Source of the DNA: Blepharisma japonicum | Taxonomy: Eukaryota > Ciliophora > Heterotrichea > Heterotrichida > Blepharismidae | DNA: 64,000 nucleotides | Reading direction: 5' to 3' | Assembly (NCBI GenBank): GCA_949751835.1 | Contig: CATKHK010000025.1 | Span: 62,001 to 126,000 of the forward strand | In this document: positions 22,121 to 32,339 of the stretch, piece after piece | Numbering within the stretch: the stretch's first letter is position 1 | How the letters are laid out: each line of letters opens with the position of its first letter | Notes under the pieces: generated by a model | The model's input: the letters and a program-made list of their open reading frames with translations, nothing else | Databases searched by the model: none | What the model was told of the DNA's origin: nothing | Made by a program: the position numbers and the translations under genes

Positions 22121-24235
22121 ATGGATTCAAATTTCAACTTAACGATTAGTCCAAGCTTAGACCGTTTATACTCCGCATCTGATTTCTCTTCAAGTATCCA
22201 GCCAAATTTCAGAAAAAAACTACTAGAAAAAGCTTTAAGCAAAGAAAATCTAAATTTAATCCCTGAATCTCCAATTCATATTCCAATAGCACATTTTGCC
22301 GATAAAAGCCCAAAACAGGCAAGCATCGGGAAAATTACAATCACAGATTCTGTTATCAAGAAAAAGCCTCCTCAAATAATAAGCGAAATCGATTCCAAAC
22401 TAAAATTTGTACCAATTTCTCCTGTTTTAAATAAAAAGAAAAAACAAATTCACAGCCAAAATTCTTCATGTGCAAAAAAATCTGTGAAGAAGCTTGATAA
22501 AAGCATGGAATTAGTAAGATGTGCAAGCACTGATATAAAAAAGAGAAAAAGTGCATTAAATGCCTATATTGAAGAAAAAATCAATTTTTTATCAAAAAGT
22601 AGATCTATGACTCCACTTGGTAATACAAGGCTTAATAATGCCATTTCTTCACTTAATGCGAAGAAAATTAGCGTAAGATTTACATAGGAAATGAAGAAAG
22701 TTGAGAATATCCAAGACTGGAATGAAATTTCTTGCTCTATTATTTACTTGCTGTCTGAGATAGATCCAAGGATAAAAATTACTAATGAAATACATATGAG
22801 AGAAGAATTATCAAGATATTTCAGGAACCCAGGCCACGTCGTACAAGTATTAAGAAAATTGCCTGATCTTTTGGTAGAAAAGAAAATATCAAAAAGTAAA
22901 AAATATATAGAAAATATTATTAAAGCTCATCAGCATTTCTTAAAAGCTGATTTATCCAAACTCTCAAAAAATTCAAATACCTCTGAAATAATCAAATTAT
23001 TAGGTGAAATTTTTAGCTGTTGTAGAGATGGAGAATACATACTGAAGGAAAATGAGCTTGAAGAGCTTTGTGTGTCTCCAATAAAAAATCGAGAAATTGA
23101 AGAGAATAGTGAAAGCACAGCCACTTGCAAAAAAATTACAAAAAAAGAAATACGTGAAGAAAATAGCCTTGATAAAGAAAAAAATATTGATAATATCGTA
23201 GAGATAACTGAAGAAGAAGCTGATAAACAGAATTTTCTTATAGAAAATATAGATAATGCTTCTATATCAGAAATAGAAGGCGATGAAAGGCCTATGCTTG
23301 ATGACTGATTTGAGCTTGAAGATGAAAGCCAAGGAGAAACTGTTGATAAAAAGAGCGAAGAAGAAATTGCTAATATCTCTAGCATTGGCTCACAAAATAT
23401 ATCCTATGGAGATTTTTCATTAAAAAGTCCTTACATATATCAAGAAGGGTCTTCGTTTTCTTCACTGGAACGATCAGAAAAATTCCGCTCTGTGCCTCGC
23501 TTATCAAATGACCCAGAAACATCAAAATTTTCATTATTAAATAGATTCTACCAAAAATCAGGGTATGTTACCAAAGAATCTCCTGTTCTGCTTGACGTTT
23601 TAATGACACCTGAAGCCCCACCAAAAATTGTAGAAAATGATACTCCAAATTTTTCAGCTTTTCCTTTAGAAGAGCAGAGAAATATTTTGACGTCATCAAA
23701 TAAAAAGCCATCAATTTCTCCATTGCCTCCTCACCACTTAAATTCTCCTGTAATAAAGCCTAAATCTACACAAACCACTCCTAGAAAAAGTGAAAACCAT
23801 TCAAAAATAACACAAAAATTAACAGAGCTTAATAGAAGAGTTGATGAACAAAAACAATTTCAAATCGAAACGAGGTATAATAAAATGCTAGAAGAGAAAT
23901 TTCAAATATTTTTAGAAGGTAAATTGAAAGAAGAAAAAAACAAAAAAAATTCCCAATTTCAAAAGAAACATACTTGGATTTCGGAGTTCAAAAACACTAT
24001 GGATTCTATTAGCTTTGGAAAGCATTCTGATATAGAAACTGTGAATAAAACAAAAGAATCTTTTATTTCCCACCTTTCTGATAGATTATACAATCGAATT
24101 TTGGCAAAAGCTCAAAAACACAATGAAGAAGAGCAAAATCACTATGATTGCGCTTTAGAACTTAAGGAAGCCCAAACGGAGATCATTAAGGAAAAGCAAA
24201 GATTGTTAAAGCTTTTGTCAAAATATTATAAGTAA
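22121..24235 (+). CDS. Large hypothetical protein, Ser/Lys-rich, coiled-coil end
   Basis: 699 residues after splicing of 22673-22687 and reading the TGA at 23306-23308 as Trp (LDDWFELED). The N-terminal 185 residues are Ser/Lys-rich and likely disordered. Residues 190-330 are helical (EEISCSIIYLLSEIDPR-like region, FRNPGHVVQVLRKLPDLL). This is followed by an acidic linker, a second disordered part with SPVLLD and SPLPPH motifs, and a C-terminal coiled coil (TQKLTELNRRVDEQKQFQIE; LLKLLSKYYK). The central helical block recalls dynein-heavy-chain-like N-terminal or TOG-like helices only loosely. Not recognised. Confidence 0.75.
22673..22687 (+). other. 15-nt intron
   Basis: GTAAGATTTACATAG, phase 0, ending in an in-frame TAG. 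Confidence 0.85.
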
Positions 24236-24259
24236 GTTTAAAATTATTAAAAAATTAAT

Positions 24260-24820
24260 ATGTCAAGCACAAGCTATATCATTTCTAAGCATATAATAGA
24301 TCAAATTCCAAGTACCCCTTGTAGTGCTCTATCAAATAGTTATTTGCAGGAGACGGAGTATAATTCAGATATTGATAATTCAATCAGAAATGAAATCGAA
24401 GATAAATTTTCGAAATCTAAAGTAAACCAAACTTATGTCTTCCCAAGACTAAAGCCACCAATTACATTGCAGGGAAAATTTACAAGGGCTACTTCTAAGC
24501 ACCATTCATTAATATCCGAACCTGAAAAAAATAATTCGAGGCTTGAACTTTCTTCTAAAAAGAAGTTGCTCATATACAAAACATATAGTGATCAAAATAA
24601 AACCCACTTAAGAATGAAATCACTAAGTTTTATAAAAGCGGATTTAATATCAAATCCTAGGCACAAGAGGATTGAAAGTGATATAACTTCTTATCCAAGC
24701 AAATTTTTAAAATCACCTTATCTTCAATCGCCTAGAAAACTCCCTAAATTAAAGTCCTTAATAAAGAAAAATTTAACTCATGTGAGAATCAAGGGAAATT
24801 TGCCAACAAAAGAAGCTTAA
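24260..24820 (+). CDS. Hypothetical basic Ser-rich protein
   Basis: 186 residues, single exon, 24 bp after the stop of the preceding gene on the same strand. Polar, basic and rich in Ser and Lys, with no domain, membrane segment or clear coiled coil (MSSTSYIISKHIIDQIP; KSPYLQSPRKLPKLKSL). Codon use matches the neighbours. It is the last ordinary gene before the repeat-rich block. Confidence 0.65.
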   Translation: MSSTSYIISKHIIDQIPSTPCSALSNSYLQETEYNSDIDNSIRNEIEDKFSKSKVNQTYVFPRLKPPITLQGKFTRATSKHHSLISEPEKNNSRLELSSKKKLLIYKTYSDQNKTHLRMKSLSFIKADLISNPRHKRIESDITSYPSKFLKSPYLQSPRKLPKLKSLIKKNLTHVRIKGNLPTKEA

Positions 24821-25227
24821 ATTTGCTAATTATTTTTTTAAAGGATTAAAAATAATTATTCGAGTAATCATACTGGTTGATGAAATGGGCCTTCTATATA
24901 ACTTTTAATAATAGATAAATTAGTACAGAAAAGAATCAAATCGCTTTTTTTCCCTCCAAATTAGCCAACATTAAGCCTGACAATAAAATAACTAACAACT
25001 CTAACAATTCTTTTTTTTAAAAATTTATTCATTATTATTTTTCGCAAATTGAATTTTATACTAGGTAAAATAACCTCAAAGTGATTTCCAATAAATTCAT
25101 TGAAAGAATGAAATCAATTTTTTCTTGCTAGAAATATTGAATCAATCAACCTTGTGATCAAAATTGTGCCAAGAACTTACTTATTAAAACAGATTTTATA
25201 AAAAGTATATAATTAATGATCTATAAT
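24821..25227. other. Intergenic, no gene seen
   Basis: About 400 bp of AT-rich sequence between the last gene and the left palindrome arm. No open frame or repeat recognised. Confidence 0.45.
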
Positions 25228-25496
25228 GAAATCATCATTAACACGCATCCATTCTTGTTGATTTTCAAGGATTTACTTCTCCTTACCTGCTTTGAGCTGC
25301 AGTTGCAAGCTCACTCTTGCAAATTTCATCTGTCCTAGCATTTTGCAGCTATTAAATTCTGAAGCTCCATCAAATACATTAATTTACTCCATTTTTATAT
25401 GTATTCATCTCCGACAACAATTTTTGCTGATTTTCAAGCATTTGATTCTGCTTATTCTCTCTGAGTTGTCATTTCAAGTGCACTCTTGCAAATTTC
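25228..25496 (+). repeat. Left arm of a 270-bp inverted repeat
   Basis: Matches the reverse complement of 26062-26331 over about 270 bp with only scattered differences, roughly 90% by eye. It consists of two diverged direct copies of a unit of about 130 bp (both contain the string cactcttgcaaatttcatct). Read on its minus strand, the arm still shows coding character (GQMKFARV, ILENQQ), so the unit seems to derive from a coiled-coil coding exon. A third partial copy of the unit continues past 25496 to about 25550. Confidence 0.85.
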
Positions 25497-25561
25497 ATCT
25501 GTCCATGGGTTTTGCTGTTAATTTCTGAGTCTTCATTGAAATAATTTAAGTGCTTAGAAAT

Positions 25562-26060
25562 ACTAAAATCGCGTAACTCTCATTGCTTCTCTTGGATTTG
25601 GGTGCTCAAAAGCCCTAGCTGCTGACATTACATCTTTTCATCAGCCACTATATCAATATTCTCCACACCCCTCCATCGACTTCAATATTAAGCCCTGGGA
25701 AATCTCTCCTAAGGCTTCTAATTTTTCCCATCATATCTACCATAAATTTCTGCCCTGAAAATGCTGGTTTTATTCATGATTAATACCATATCTTTCTATT
25801 ATACAAATTATTCACTTATACCAACTTTGTAAATAATGATAAACTTGCATTCGTCCCATGACTAATATTATATGAGTGATTTTGGATGAGCCAAAAATAT
25901 CCAAAAGAATTTTAAGGACAAATGCTATTTCTAAGTCATGAAAGAGCCTTTTGCGAACAATTTGAAAATGTTTTGAGTGTTCATTATAAAAAACTCGCTG
26001 GAAGAGTCTGCTATACTCCATCAAGTGATCAGAAAAAATACTTATGATAGCATTATATAT
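25562..26060 (-). pseudogene. Ribulose-phosphate 3-epimerase-like remnant in palindrome loop
   Basis: Minus-strand pieces read as ribulose-phosphate 3-epimerase: DMVLIM, then [10 protein letters not shown] with [20 protein letters not shown], then [10 protein letters not shown], then SAARAFEHPNPREAM. These correspond to the family's blocks MVLVM(T/S)VEPGFGGQKF, the IEVDGG strand and the final GS.(I/V)F loop, and upstream text (LEIAFVLK) fits the GLALKP strand. The pieces lie in different frames with stops between them, and GFGGQ has become AFSGQ. It therefore cannot make the enzyme. The start side runs into the right palindrome arm. Confidence 0.7.
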
Positions 26061-26061
26061 A

Positions 26062-26331
26062 AAATTTGCAAGAGTGCACTTGAAATGACAACTCAGAGAG
26101 AATAAGCAGAATCAAATGCTTGAAAATCAGCCAAAATTGTTGTCGGAGATGAATACTTGTAAAAATGGAGTAAATTAATGTATTTGATGGAGCTTCAGAA
26201 TTTAACAGCTGCAAAATGCTAGGACAGATGAAATTTGCAAGAGTGCGCTTGCAAATGCAGCTCAAAGCAGGCAAGGAGAAGCAAATCCTTGAAAATCAGC
26301 AAGAGTGGATACGTTGCTAATGATGATTTCT
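26062..26331 (-). repeat. Right arm of the 270-bp inverted repeat
   Basis: Reverse complement of 25228-25496 with a few per cent substitutions. Arms plus loop span 25228-26331, and the loop of about 565 bp holds the epimerase-like remnant. No target-site duplication was clear at the outer ends. Confidence 0.85.
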
Positions 26332-26401
26332 AGTGATGCTTCATTAAAATGGAGTCATAAAATAATATTCTTATATAGACTATATAGAAAAAAGATAGTA
26401 G

Positions 26402-26482
26402 TCTGAAAGCATAATTGAAAAGCATTCAACGCCACCAATATATGATGAATTTTCCTGTGAGATTTGGGAGAATGGAGATTAT
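26402..26482 (+). pseudogene. PHD-finger remnant, left piece
   Basis: Plus-strand frame ending YDEFSCEIWENGDY, the N-terminal part of a PHD finger. The second zinc-binding Cys of the usual CxxC is replaced by Trp (TGG), and TAG codons lie directly upstream. The matching C-terminal part lies across the LINE at 29384-29623. It was probably already decaying before, or has decayed since, the insertion. Confidence 0.65.
26475..26482 (+). repeat. LINE target-site duplication, left copy
   Basis: GAGATTAT, repeated at 29376-29383 at the other end of the LINE. Confidence 0.75.
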
Positions 26483-29375
26483 TTTTTATTTATAACGGTT
26501 ATTATTTTAACATTAGATATAATTGTCTTGATATTATATGTTGTGTAGATATTGTATGTTGATAAAAGTTATAAATAAGTGAATAAATCACCAGAATTAA
26601 TGCATTTCCTTTCTCCCAATTGGTCTCCCATTTGAGTCTTCACAAGCTTTTTATCTGTAATCGAAGAATTGGAGTCTAAATCAGGGGAATCTAATGGAAA
26701 CCTTCGTTTAATCGTCTCATCCGCCTCACATCTATCAGAAATAGCTTTCATAACAAGTTTAATCCGAAGAATTGCATCATCACGGTTTAAACCACCTCTG
26801 CATCCAGCATGAGATTGATACTCTGGTTGTTTACAAACCGGACAATAAGCGAAGGTATCGTGAGGAAGAGGGTTCACTATCAAGGATAAGGCTGTACCTC
26901 TAATCACTTGGCAATAGTGGACATAGGAGCAGTGGGGGTTAGCATAGAGTTTCCTATCAAAACCTATTTTAGGGATCGATTCCGGAAGTCGGAATTTATC
27001 TAAAGATTCAACCATTCCATGTTCCAATAGCTTTCTAAGCATTCAATGGCTCTTTTCCATGAGAATCTGCTTTATAGGTTTGACACCAAGAATTTTATAA
27101 ACAAGTTCTGCAGAAGCGTTCATTGGAAAGTTGTAGATGGTCATAAGATAACTACAATAGGCTTCTTCTCAAGTACCATATATACCTGCATCTTCTTCAA
27201 ATCAAGGAGTATCCGAGAGACAGTATTGAGGGTCAACCATCACGCCATAGAGACTACCTCTCACGACCGAGTTGAGAAGCATTTTGTTCTTGTACTGAGA
27301 TCTGAGATAGTTGCTAGGGAGTTTAAAGAATTCCTGGAGCTTAAGCATCTTAGCTCTAAATTTCTGGAGACGGGCTTCGATACTTGTGCTAAATATCGGG
27401 TAGCCAAACTTCGAGAAACCAATCGTAAGTCCCAAATATTCATATTCCCGAACCTGAGGCATATCCAGGATGTCACCTTCTGACTTATTCCCAGCTTTCT
27501 TAGGATGAATGTAGGATGATTTGTCTTGCTTGTAGTTAATTGTTAAGTGGTATTCCTGAGCATATCATTCCATGAGTTCGTAAATTGTTTTCGCGTCATC
27601 TTCCGTATCGACAACAATCAGAATATCGTCAGCGTAAAGGGTAATCCGTCCCCCATTCGCTTCAACTAATTCTTGTAAGTCCGCAATATAAAGGTTCCAA
27701 AGTAGAGGGGAGAGTGGTGAACCCTGTTTTACTCCATTAGTAGTTCTAACGAAATCATTGGTACCGTAGAGCGCAACGTGATGATGTTGGATGGAAAGCA
27801 TGATGTCACGGATAGTTGTGTCAGAGAAACCCATTCAAATAATTTTCTTGATTAAGGTGTCATGATGCACTGTGTCAAATGCATTTGCAAGATCATAAAA
27901 CATCAATATGCATTCTTGCCCCTTTTGAGAAAGATCTTGGGTAAACTCAGCTAGTTCTAGGGTTTTTGCAACAATTTCCGCAGACACACCAGAGCGGAAG
28001 CCAAATTGCCAAGAGCCCATTTTCTTTTCAGCATCTTCAGCTATAAGTCTAGAGCGAATGCAATCATCAAAAATCTTATCCATTGCATCCATCAAGTGGA
28101 TCTTTTGATAACACTTTGGGTCTGCAATGTCACCTTTTTTAAAGATAGGGATCACATAGGCGTAGGATATCCATTTACAATAAGATGCACGAGTATTAAT
28201 AACTTGTGTCACCTCGCGTATACATGGTAAAAAGTGCGCTTCTGATAAACCATCAGGACCCGGAGCATGTATTCTCCGACTTAGATTTAAGATAGCATTT
28301 TCAACTTCTTTCTGAGTGTAAGGCTTAGATTTAGTCTGGTCCAAAAAGTGTTGTATAGCTTTTTGTCTTACTGAGAAGTCTTGTCAAAGAAGTTCGTCTG
28401 CACCTAGAGTTGTCTTGAATTCTTCTGCTCAATTTTCATTGGCAATGACATTATAGCATCTTCTATGATTCTTCTGAAAGAGTCTGAACCCAACTTTGGA
28501 TCTATAAGACTTGCTCTTTATATCCCCAAACCTAACTTTGTGGTAAATCTGATAGAGCATAGACGAAAGATAATTCTTCGTTACCACACGATCCCAATAT
28601 TCCAGCTCTAGAACTCCGTCATCAATTTCCAAAAGTCTTTTTCTCAGCTTGTCACGGTTTTGCAGGACCCAGGACTGTCAAACAGGTTTGAGTATCCTTC
28701 TTTTAGCAAAATTTCTATCTGGAACAAAGTAGGTAATTAAAGCCTGGTGATCTGAAAGTTCTCATCCATTTCCTATCTCGAGTTTAAAACGGTTGCTAAT
28801 TTCTCTGGAGATTGTATAGTCCAGCACAAATTCCTTCCCGTCAGCAGTCCGAAAGGTGGAGGATTCATTCAGAATGAAAAGGCCAAGTCTTGAGAGAGTA
28901 CCTAGTAGTGCTAAATCGTGTTTGGAAGGGGAGTCTCGAAGCAATAGGTGCATGTTAAGATCACCCATTATTAAATCGGGAGTCTCTCGTTCAATTGCTA
29001 ACGACAAATCCAAGCCTTGAGAATTAGGTGTGTTGTAAGCAAGCATAAGCCGGCAGGAGTTGACCTTCACTAAGAAGTATCTCACGTAGTTCTGTTCGAA
29101 GTAGAGCACCTGAGCATTAATGTCTTGGCGTAGATATAGCGCTACCCTCCCTTGGTCAAAAAGAATGTAATTCATGTTTGTAGGGAGCACTACATCTTCT
29201 GAGTCATTGACACGGGCTTCAGGGAAAAACATAATATCCCAGTCTCTTTGGATAAAGTTGAACTTGCTAGGTGTCAAACCTCTTGGATTCCAGCTTAGAA
29301 TAGAAAATTTCAATGTTGTGTCAGGAGTGTCAAAATTTTCGGATTCCATATTCAAAAGAAAAATGTAATATGATA
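26483..29375 (-). mobile_element. Non-LTR retrotransposon (LINE), apparently complete ORF
   Basis: The element lies on the minus strand. Its 5' end (29375) has a leader of only about 26 nt before the ATG. Its 3' end (26483) has an untranslated tail of about 85 nt ending in an A-rich run (AATAAAAAA in element orientation). It is flanked by the 8-nt duplication GAGATTAT. This is the expected signature of target-primed reverse transcription. One 926-codon ORF encodes endonuclease plus reverse transcriptase. No separate ORF1 was seen, so the family may be single-ORF or this copy may be 5' shortened. Base composition is less AT-rich than the flanks. Confidence 0.9.
26569..29349 (-). CDS. LINE ORF: APE-type endonuclease and reverse transcriptase
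   Basis: 926 residues from ATG 29349 to TAA, uninterrupted when TGA is Trp (at least nine TGA codons, for example in GNGWELSDH and IIWMGFSD). Endonuclease (residues about 10-220): ILSWNPRG start, catalytic Glu in FFPEARV, GDLNMHL and LSDHQAL. Reverse transcriptase (about 330-640): PGPDGLSEAHF, QFGFRSG, catalytic Asp in FYDLANAFDTVHHD, GVKQGSPLSPLLWNLY and YADDILIV. C-terminal zinc knuckle CPVCKQPEYQSHAGC. All catalytic residues of both domains are visible, so the protein may be active. Its use of TGA for Trp shows that the element has lived in this genetic code. The clade cannot be set by eye. Confidence 0.92.
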
Positions 29376-29383
29376 GAGATTAT
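29376..29383 (+). repeat. LINE target-site duplication, right copy
   Basis: GAGATTAT, identical to 26475-26482. Confidence 0.75.
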
Positions 29384-29623
29384 GAAAATGATGATTTGAT
29401 CGTAATTTGTACCGGTTGCAATACAGGAGTACATATGAAATGCTATGGAATTCTTGTAGTTCCAGATACTGACTGATACTGCATTGCTTGCCAAAAACAG
29501 CCAGAAAGGCGAAATGAAATTCGATTTGCGTTGTGTCCAAATAAAGGAGGGGTAATAAAGCTGACTGTTCTCTCCAAGTTTAGCGACAGAGGAGTGAAGA
29601 TTTTTCTTATGAATAAAAGTTAG
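29376..29623 (+). pseudogene. PHD-finger remnant, right piece (BRPF/JADE-like)
   Basis: Plus-strand frame YENDDLIVICTGCNTGVHM, then KCYGILVVPDTDWYCIACQ, then RFALCPNKGGVIK, ending at TAG 29621-29623. This is the core of a PHD finger followed by the start of the extended PHD of the BRPF/JADE/AF10 class (known pattern: DLIVFCDGCN..VHQ.CYG..., then LCPNKGGA.K). After CPNKGG the resemblance is lost, so the domain is truncated. One TGA is read as Trp (DTDWYC), the usual PHD tryptophan. Such proteins bind histone H3 tails in other eukaryotes. Confidence 0.75.
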
Positions 29624-29689
29624 AGCTGCTGAAAATCGTTGAAGCAAAGCTTGCAATTAAATCTATTACTTTCGAGTAGGAACTAATGC

Positions 29690-30026
29690 TTCTTTGGGAG
29701 CTTAGGGGATTAGGAGGTAGAAACTATAGAGAAATACTCAAAGCTCTGTATGTAAATTTTGGTAATATGCGAATTGAAGAGTATGTCATTGATCGAATAC
29801 AAGTTTATAATTATTTGCAAAGCTGGTATAAGTGAATAATTTGTATAATAGTTTGATATGGTATTAATCATGACGGGAGAACCTGAAAAAAGTTAGAAGC
29901 CTTAGGAGAGATTTCACAGAGTTTAATAATGATCAAAAATATTTAAATGAGAAGAATGCTAGAACTTATTTAGATTTCGAATACGAAGAAAAGTTAGATA
30001 AAAGCAAAATAGTATCTAAAATTTAA
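29690..30026 (+). pseudogene. Second epimerase-like remnant sharing sequence with the palindrome loop
   Basis: From about 29765 the DNA matches the reverse complement of the palindrome loop (about 25735-25850): both carry caaagYtggtataagtgaata and atatggtattaatcatga, the latter encoding the epimerase MVLIM block. The GQKF part is missing here: text jumps from MVLIMTGEP to KVRSLRRDF. An open stretch follows (FNNDQKYLNEKNART) to TAA at 30024-30026. It is another copy of the same decayed, epimerase-derived repeat, with an internal deletion. Confidence 0.6.
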
Positions 30027-31263
30027 TTAACAAATTTCCTAATTATGTTATGGAATCTTTGAAAGTTGGAGGTGATAAGAATATCTCCCTAGGATTATTT
30101 ATGGCATGTAATCTATAATAGAGCTTTTATATCATTAGGTGAAGAATTGCCAGCACAAAGTGCATAAGCGAAGATGAAGCTGCTGATCAAATAGATGCTT
30201 ACCAAAAATGTGCAAAAATTCATACGAACATACTGACATAATATAAAATAAACCAAATGAAATATCAATTATGCCTCAATAAGAATGCCTCTAATAATAA
30301 AGCAGCAGTATATTGCTTATATTAAGGCAATCCTCAGCTAAGATGTGAGATATATAAAATCCTAAAGATACTCAAATTAAATCATATCATTTCTTGGAAC
30401 TATTGTTGCAAAAAAATTTTACCTTTAGACTGCATGCATAAAATTCTTTTGTCGAAAAAAATAAAGCCTCTATTTTTTAAAGACCAACTGCTTTTACATT
30501 AATTTATATACAGAAATATTCTAACCTTGATAAAAATTAGAAAGTACAGAGTTGACATTTTAATATAAGAGTCATTAGCTCATTATATTGAGATTAGAAT
30601 TCAATTATTATCAAAATCATCCTTAATTAAATACTTTTGGTTTGAATTTAGAACAAATAATATATATTTAAGCTATTTTTAGGGCTCTCCTACGCTCTTT
30701 TTATGAAATCCTAAATGATCTCAAAGAAAGTTTTTCAGTTAATTTTTAAATTGCATAAATCTGTCATTTTCAAAGAGCGCAATTACTTAAAATCATTTGA
30801 ATATGAGTTTTTAAAATTTTAATTATAAATGCTAATTATAGTAAACTATATTTCGTGGGGTAAAGTTAATGATTGAATGTTTAAATTATTCTAAGATAAA
30901 ATATCAATTTTTCAGGTGCTAAATTCTATATAGATAAAAACTATTTTCTAGCAGGGCATAAAGAGAAATTTATTTGTTTAAGAGTTTAAAGAAAAGATAT
31001 ACCCAAGCAATATCCAAAGATTCAGTTTATCTACTAATTAAAACAGCTTAAAGCATTTATTATAACTTATAAAATAATAGTAATTATAAAGTCTTCAGAT
31101 AAACACCTTTCTTACATATTAATTTCTAAAATTATTTTGGTTTTCTATTTTTCAAAAGCTTCCAAAATCTTATTAAGCCTATTTTTATAAAATAGCTATT
31201 TCCATATTCTAAAATGCTTGTCCAGTAATGCATCCACGTTCAATTTATTATAATAAGTAATTA
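30027..31263. other. Gene-poor AT-rich stretch
   Basis: About 1.2 kb with no supported gene. Only short open pieces are seen (for example near 30130-30240), and stops occur in all frames. It may hold further decayed repeat material, but nothing could be identified. Confidence 0.5.
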
Positions 31264-31884
31264 ATGTCAACCAAGGTTGAAGGCGATATTAATGTTATTA
31301 CCAGCAACCAGTACATCCCAAATATGTACTCGTCCTTCATAGGTATGCCCAATATTATATGAATACCTTACTATCAGCATCCTGTCACTGGCGAAATCAA
31401 ACCAGTTTTTCCTGTCGAGTCTCTCCCTAGTGACGAAAAGGATATAGAAGAGCCACAAAAATCCAACCGCGGAGCACGAAGTCTGCAGTGGACTGATGAT
31501 GAAGACGGCATTCTTTATAGCTCAATGGCTGAGAACGGAATAAAATCTTGGGCCCAAATAGCGAAACTGATAAATAAGCAAGTCCATGCTGGAGAAGAAG
31601 TCCGCCATGGAAAACATTGCCGAGAAAGGTGGTTTAATCACTTAAATCCTGATATTAAAAGTAAAATTTATGTAGGAACTGAGTGAACCCATGAAGAAGA
31701 TTTGGAACTAGTTAAGCTCTATATAAAACACGGTAATCATTGGAGCTTAATAGCTAAAAATTTACAAGGGAGAACTGAAAATTTTGTTAAAAACAGGTTT
31801 AATGGTCTTTGCAGAAGAGCGAAAAAAGCTAATAAAGGGCTTTTTGAGTTTTTTAATGTCTCTCCTTGTGACGGAAATTTGTAG
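31264..31884 (+). CDS. R2R3-type Myb DNA-binding protein
   Basis: 206 residues, ATG 31264 to TAG, with two TGA codons read as Trp. Residues 76-130 form one Myb repeat (SLQWTDDEDGIL, SWAQIAKL, HCRERWFNHLNP) and residues 139-185 a second (TEWTHEEDLELVKLY, HWSLIAKNL, GRTENFVKNRFN), with the regular Trp spacing of helix-turn-helix repeats. The first Trp of the second repeat is one of the TGA codons, which confirms the recoding. The N-terminal 70 residues are Pro/Ile-rich and unknown. Expected to be a nuclear transcription factor. Upstream is the gene-poor block; downstream a zinc-finger gene converges. Confidence 0.93.
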
Positions 31885-32094
31885 TCTTCTTGAATCGTTA
31901 TAATAAGAAAATTTGTCTAGAAATGCGTGCATTTTTTTGGCTTGTCTAGCCAATTTATAGTCTTTAGTTAGTATTAAAACCACTTCATGAAATTGCAATT
32001 TATAATTTTCTTTATTTTCGGCATTTAAAATATTATTTTTGATAGTTGATTCCTTTAAAAACTTTATTTAAAGATCTTTTATTGTAAAGCTACA

Positions 32095-32325
32095 TTAATG
32101 GAATTCCTGATTATGCCTTGCTAAGTGTTCATTGCCTGAGAATCCAGTTTTACAATGTTTGCAAAATTTTAGTTCTTTTATATTTACATTTATCATAAGT
32201 TTTTCATTTGATTTTACTTGTTTTCTTAAAACTGGCTCTTCATCTGCATCTTCTTCAACTCTAAAAGTTTTTAGCACTGGTTTAGCAACTTGAGTGACAA
32301 TTTTCTTTTTAAACCCAAATTCCAT
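32095..32325 (-). CDS. Small C2H2 zinc-finger protein
   Basis: 76 residues. A basic/acidic N terminus is followed by one classic C2H2 finger, CKHCKTGFSGNEHLARHN...H with spacing C-x2-C-x12-H-x4-H. The last His is the final residue before TAA. Could bind nucleic acid or protein. It starts 14 bp from the stop of the next gene on the same strand. A short frame at 31762-31998 continues after its stops but is not supported. Confidence 0.7.
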   Translation of the reverse strand: MEFGFKKKIVTQVAKPVLKTFRVEEDADEEPVLRKQVKSNEKLMINVNIKELKFCKHCKTGFSGNEHLARHNQEFH

Positions 32326-32339
32326 TTAATTATAATTAA

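Noticed and set aside
25735-25850. Transposase fragment (QSWYKWI reading) in the palindrome loop
   Set aside because: The same DNA in another frame gives clear epimerase blocks (MVLIM, GQKFM, IEVDGGV); no DDE or other transposase motif was seen.
25292-26274. Two 70-80-codon ORFs (25292-25528 plus, 26053-26274 minus) with near-identical proteins
   Set aside because: They are the two arms of the inverted repeat read as hydrophobic peptides; the coding-like strand is the opposite one.
29330-29656. 108-codon minus-strand ORF just upstream of the LINE ORF, considered as LINE ORF1
   Set aside because: It lies mostly outside the target-site duplication and is the antisense of the PHD-finger remnant; no ORF1-like motifs.
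31762-31998. 78-codon minus-strand ORF overlapping the Myb gene end
   Set aside because: About half overlaps the Myb coding region in antisense, and stops separate it from the zinc-finger gene; no independent support.
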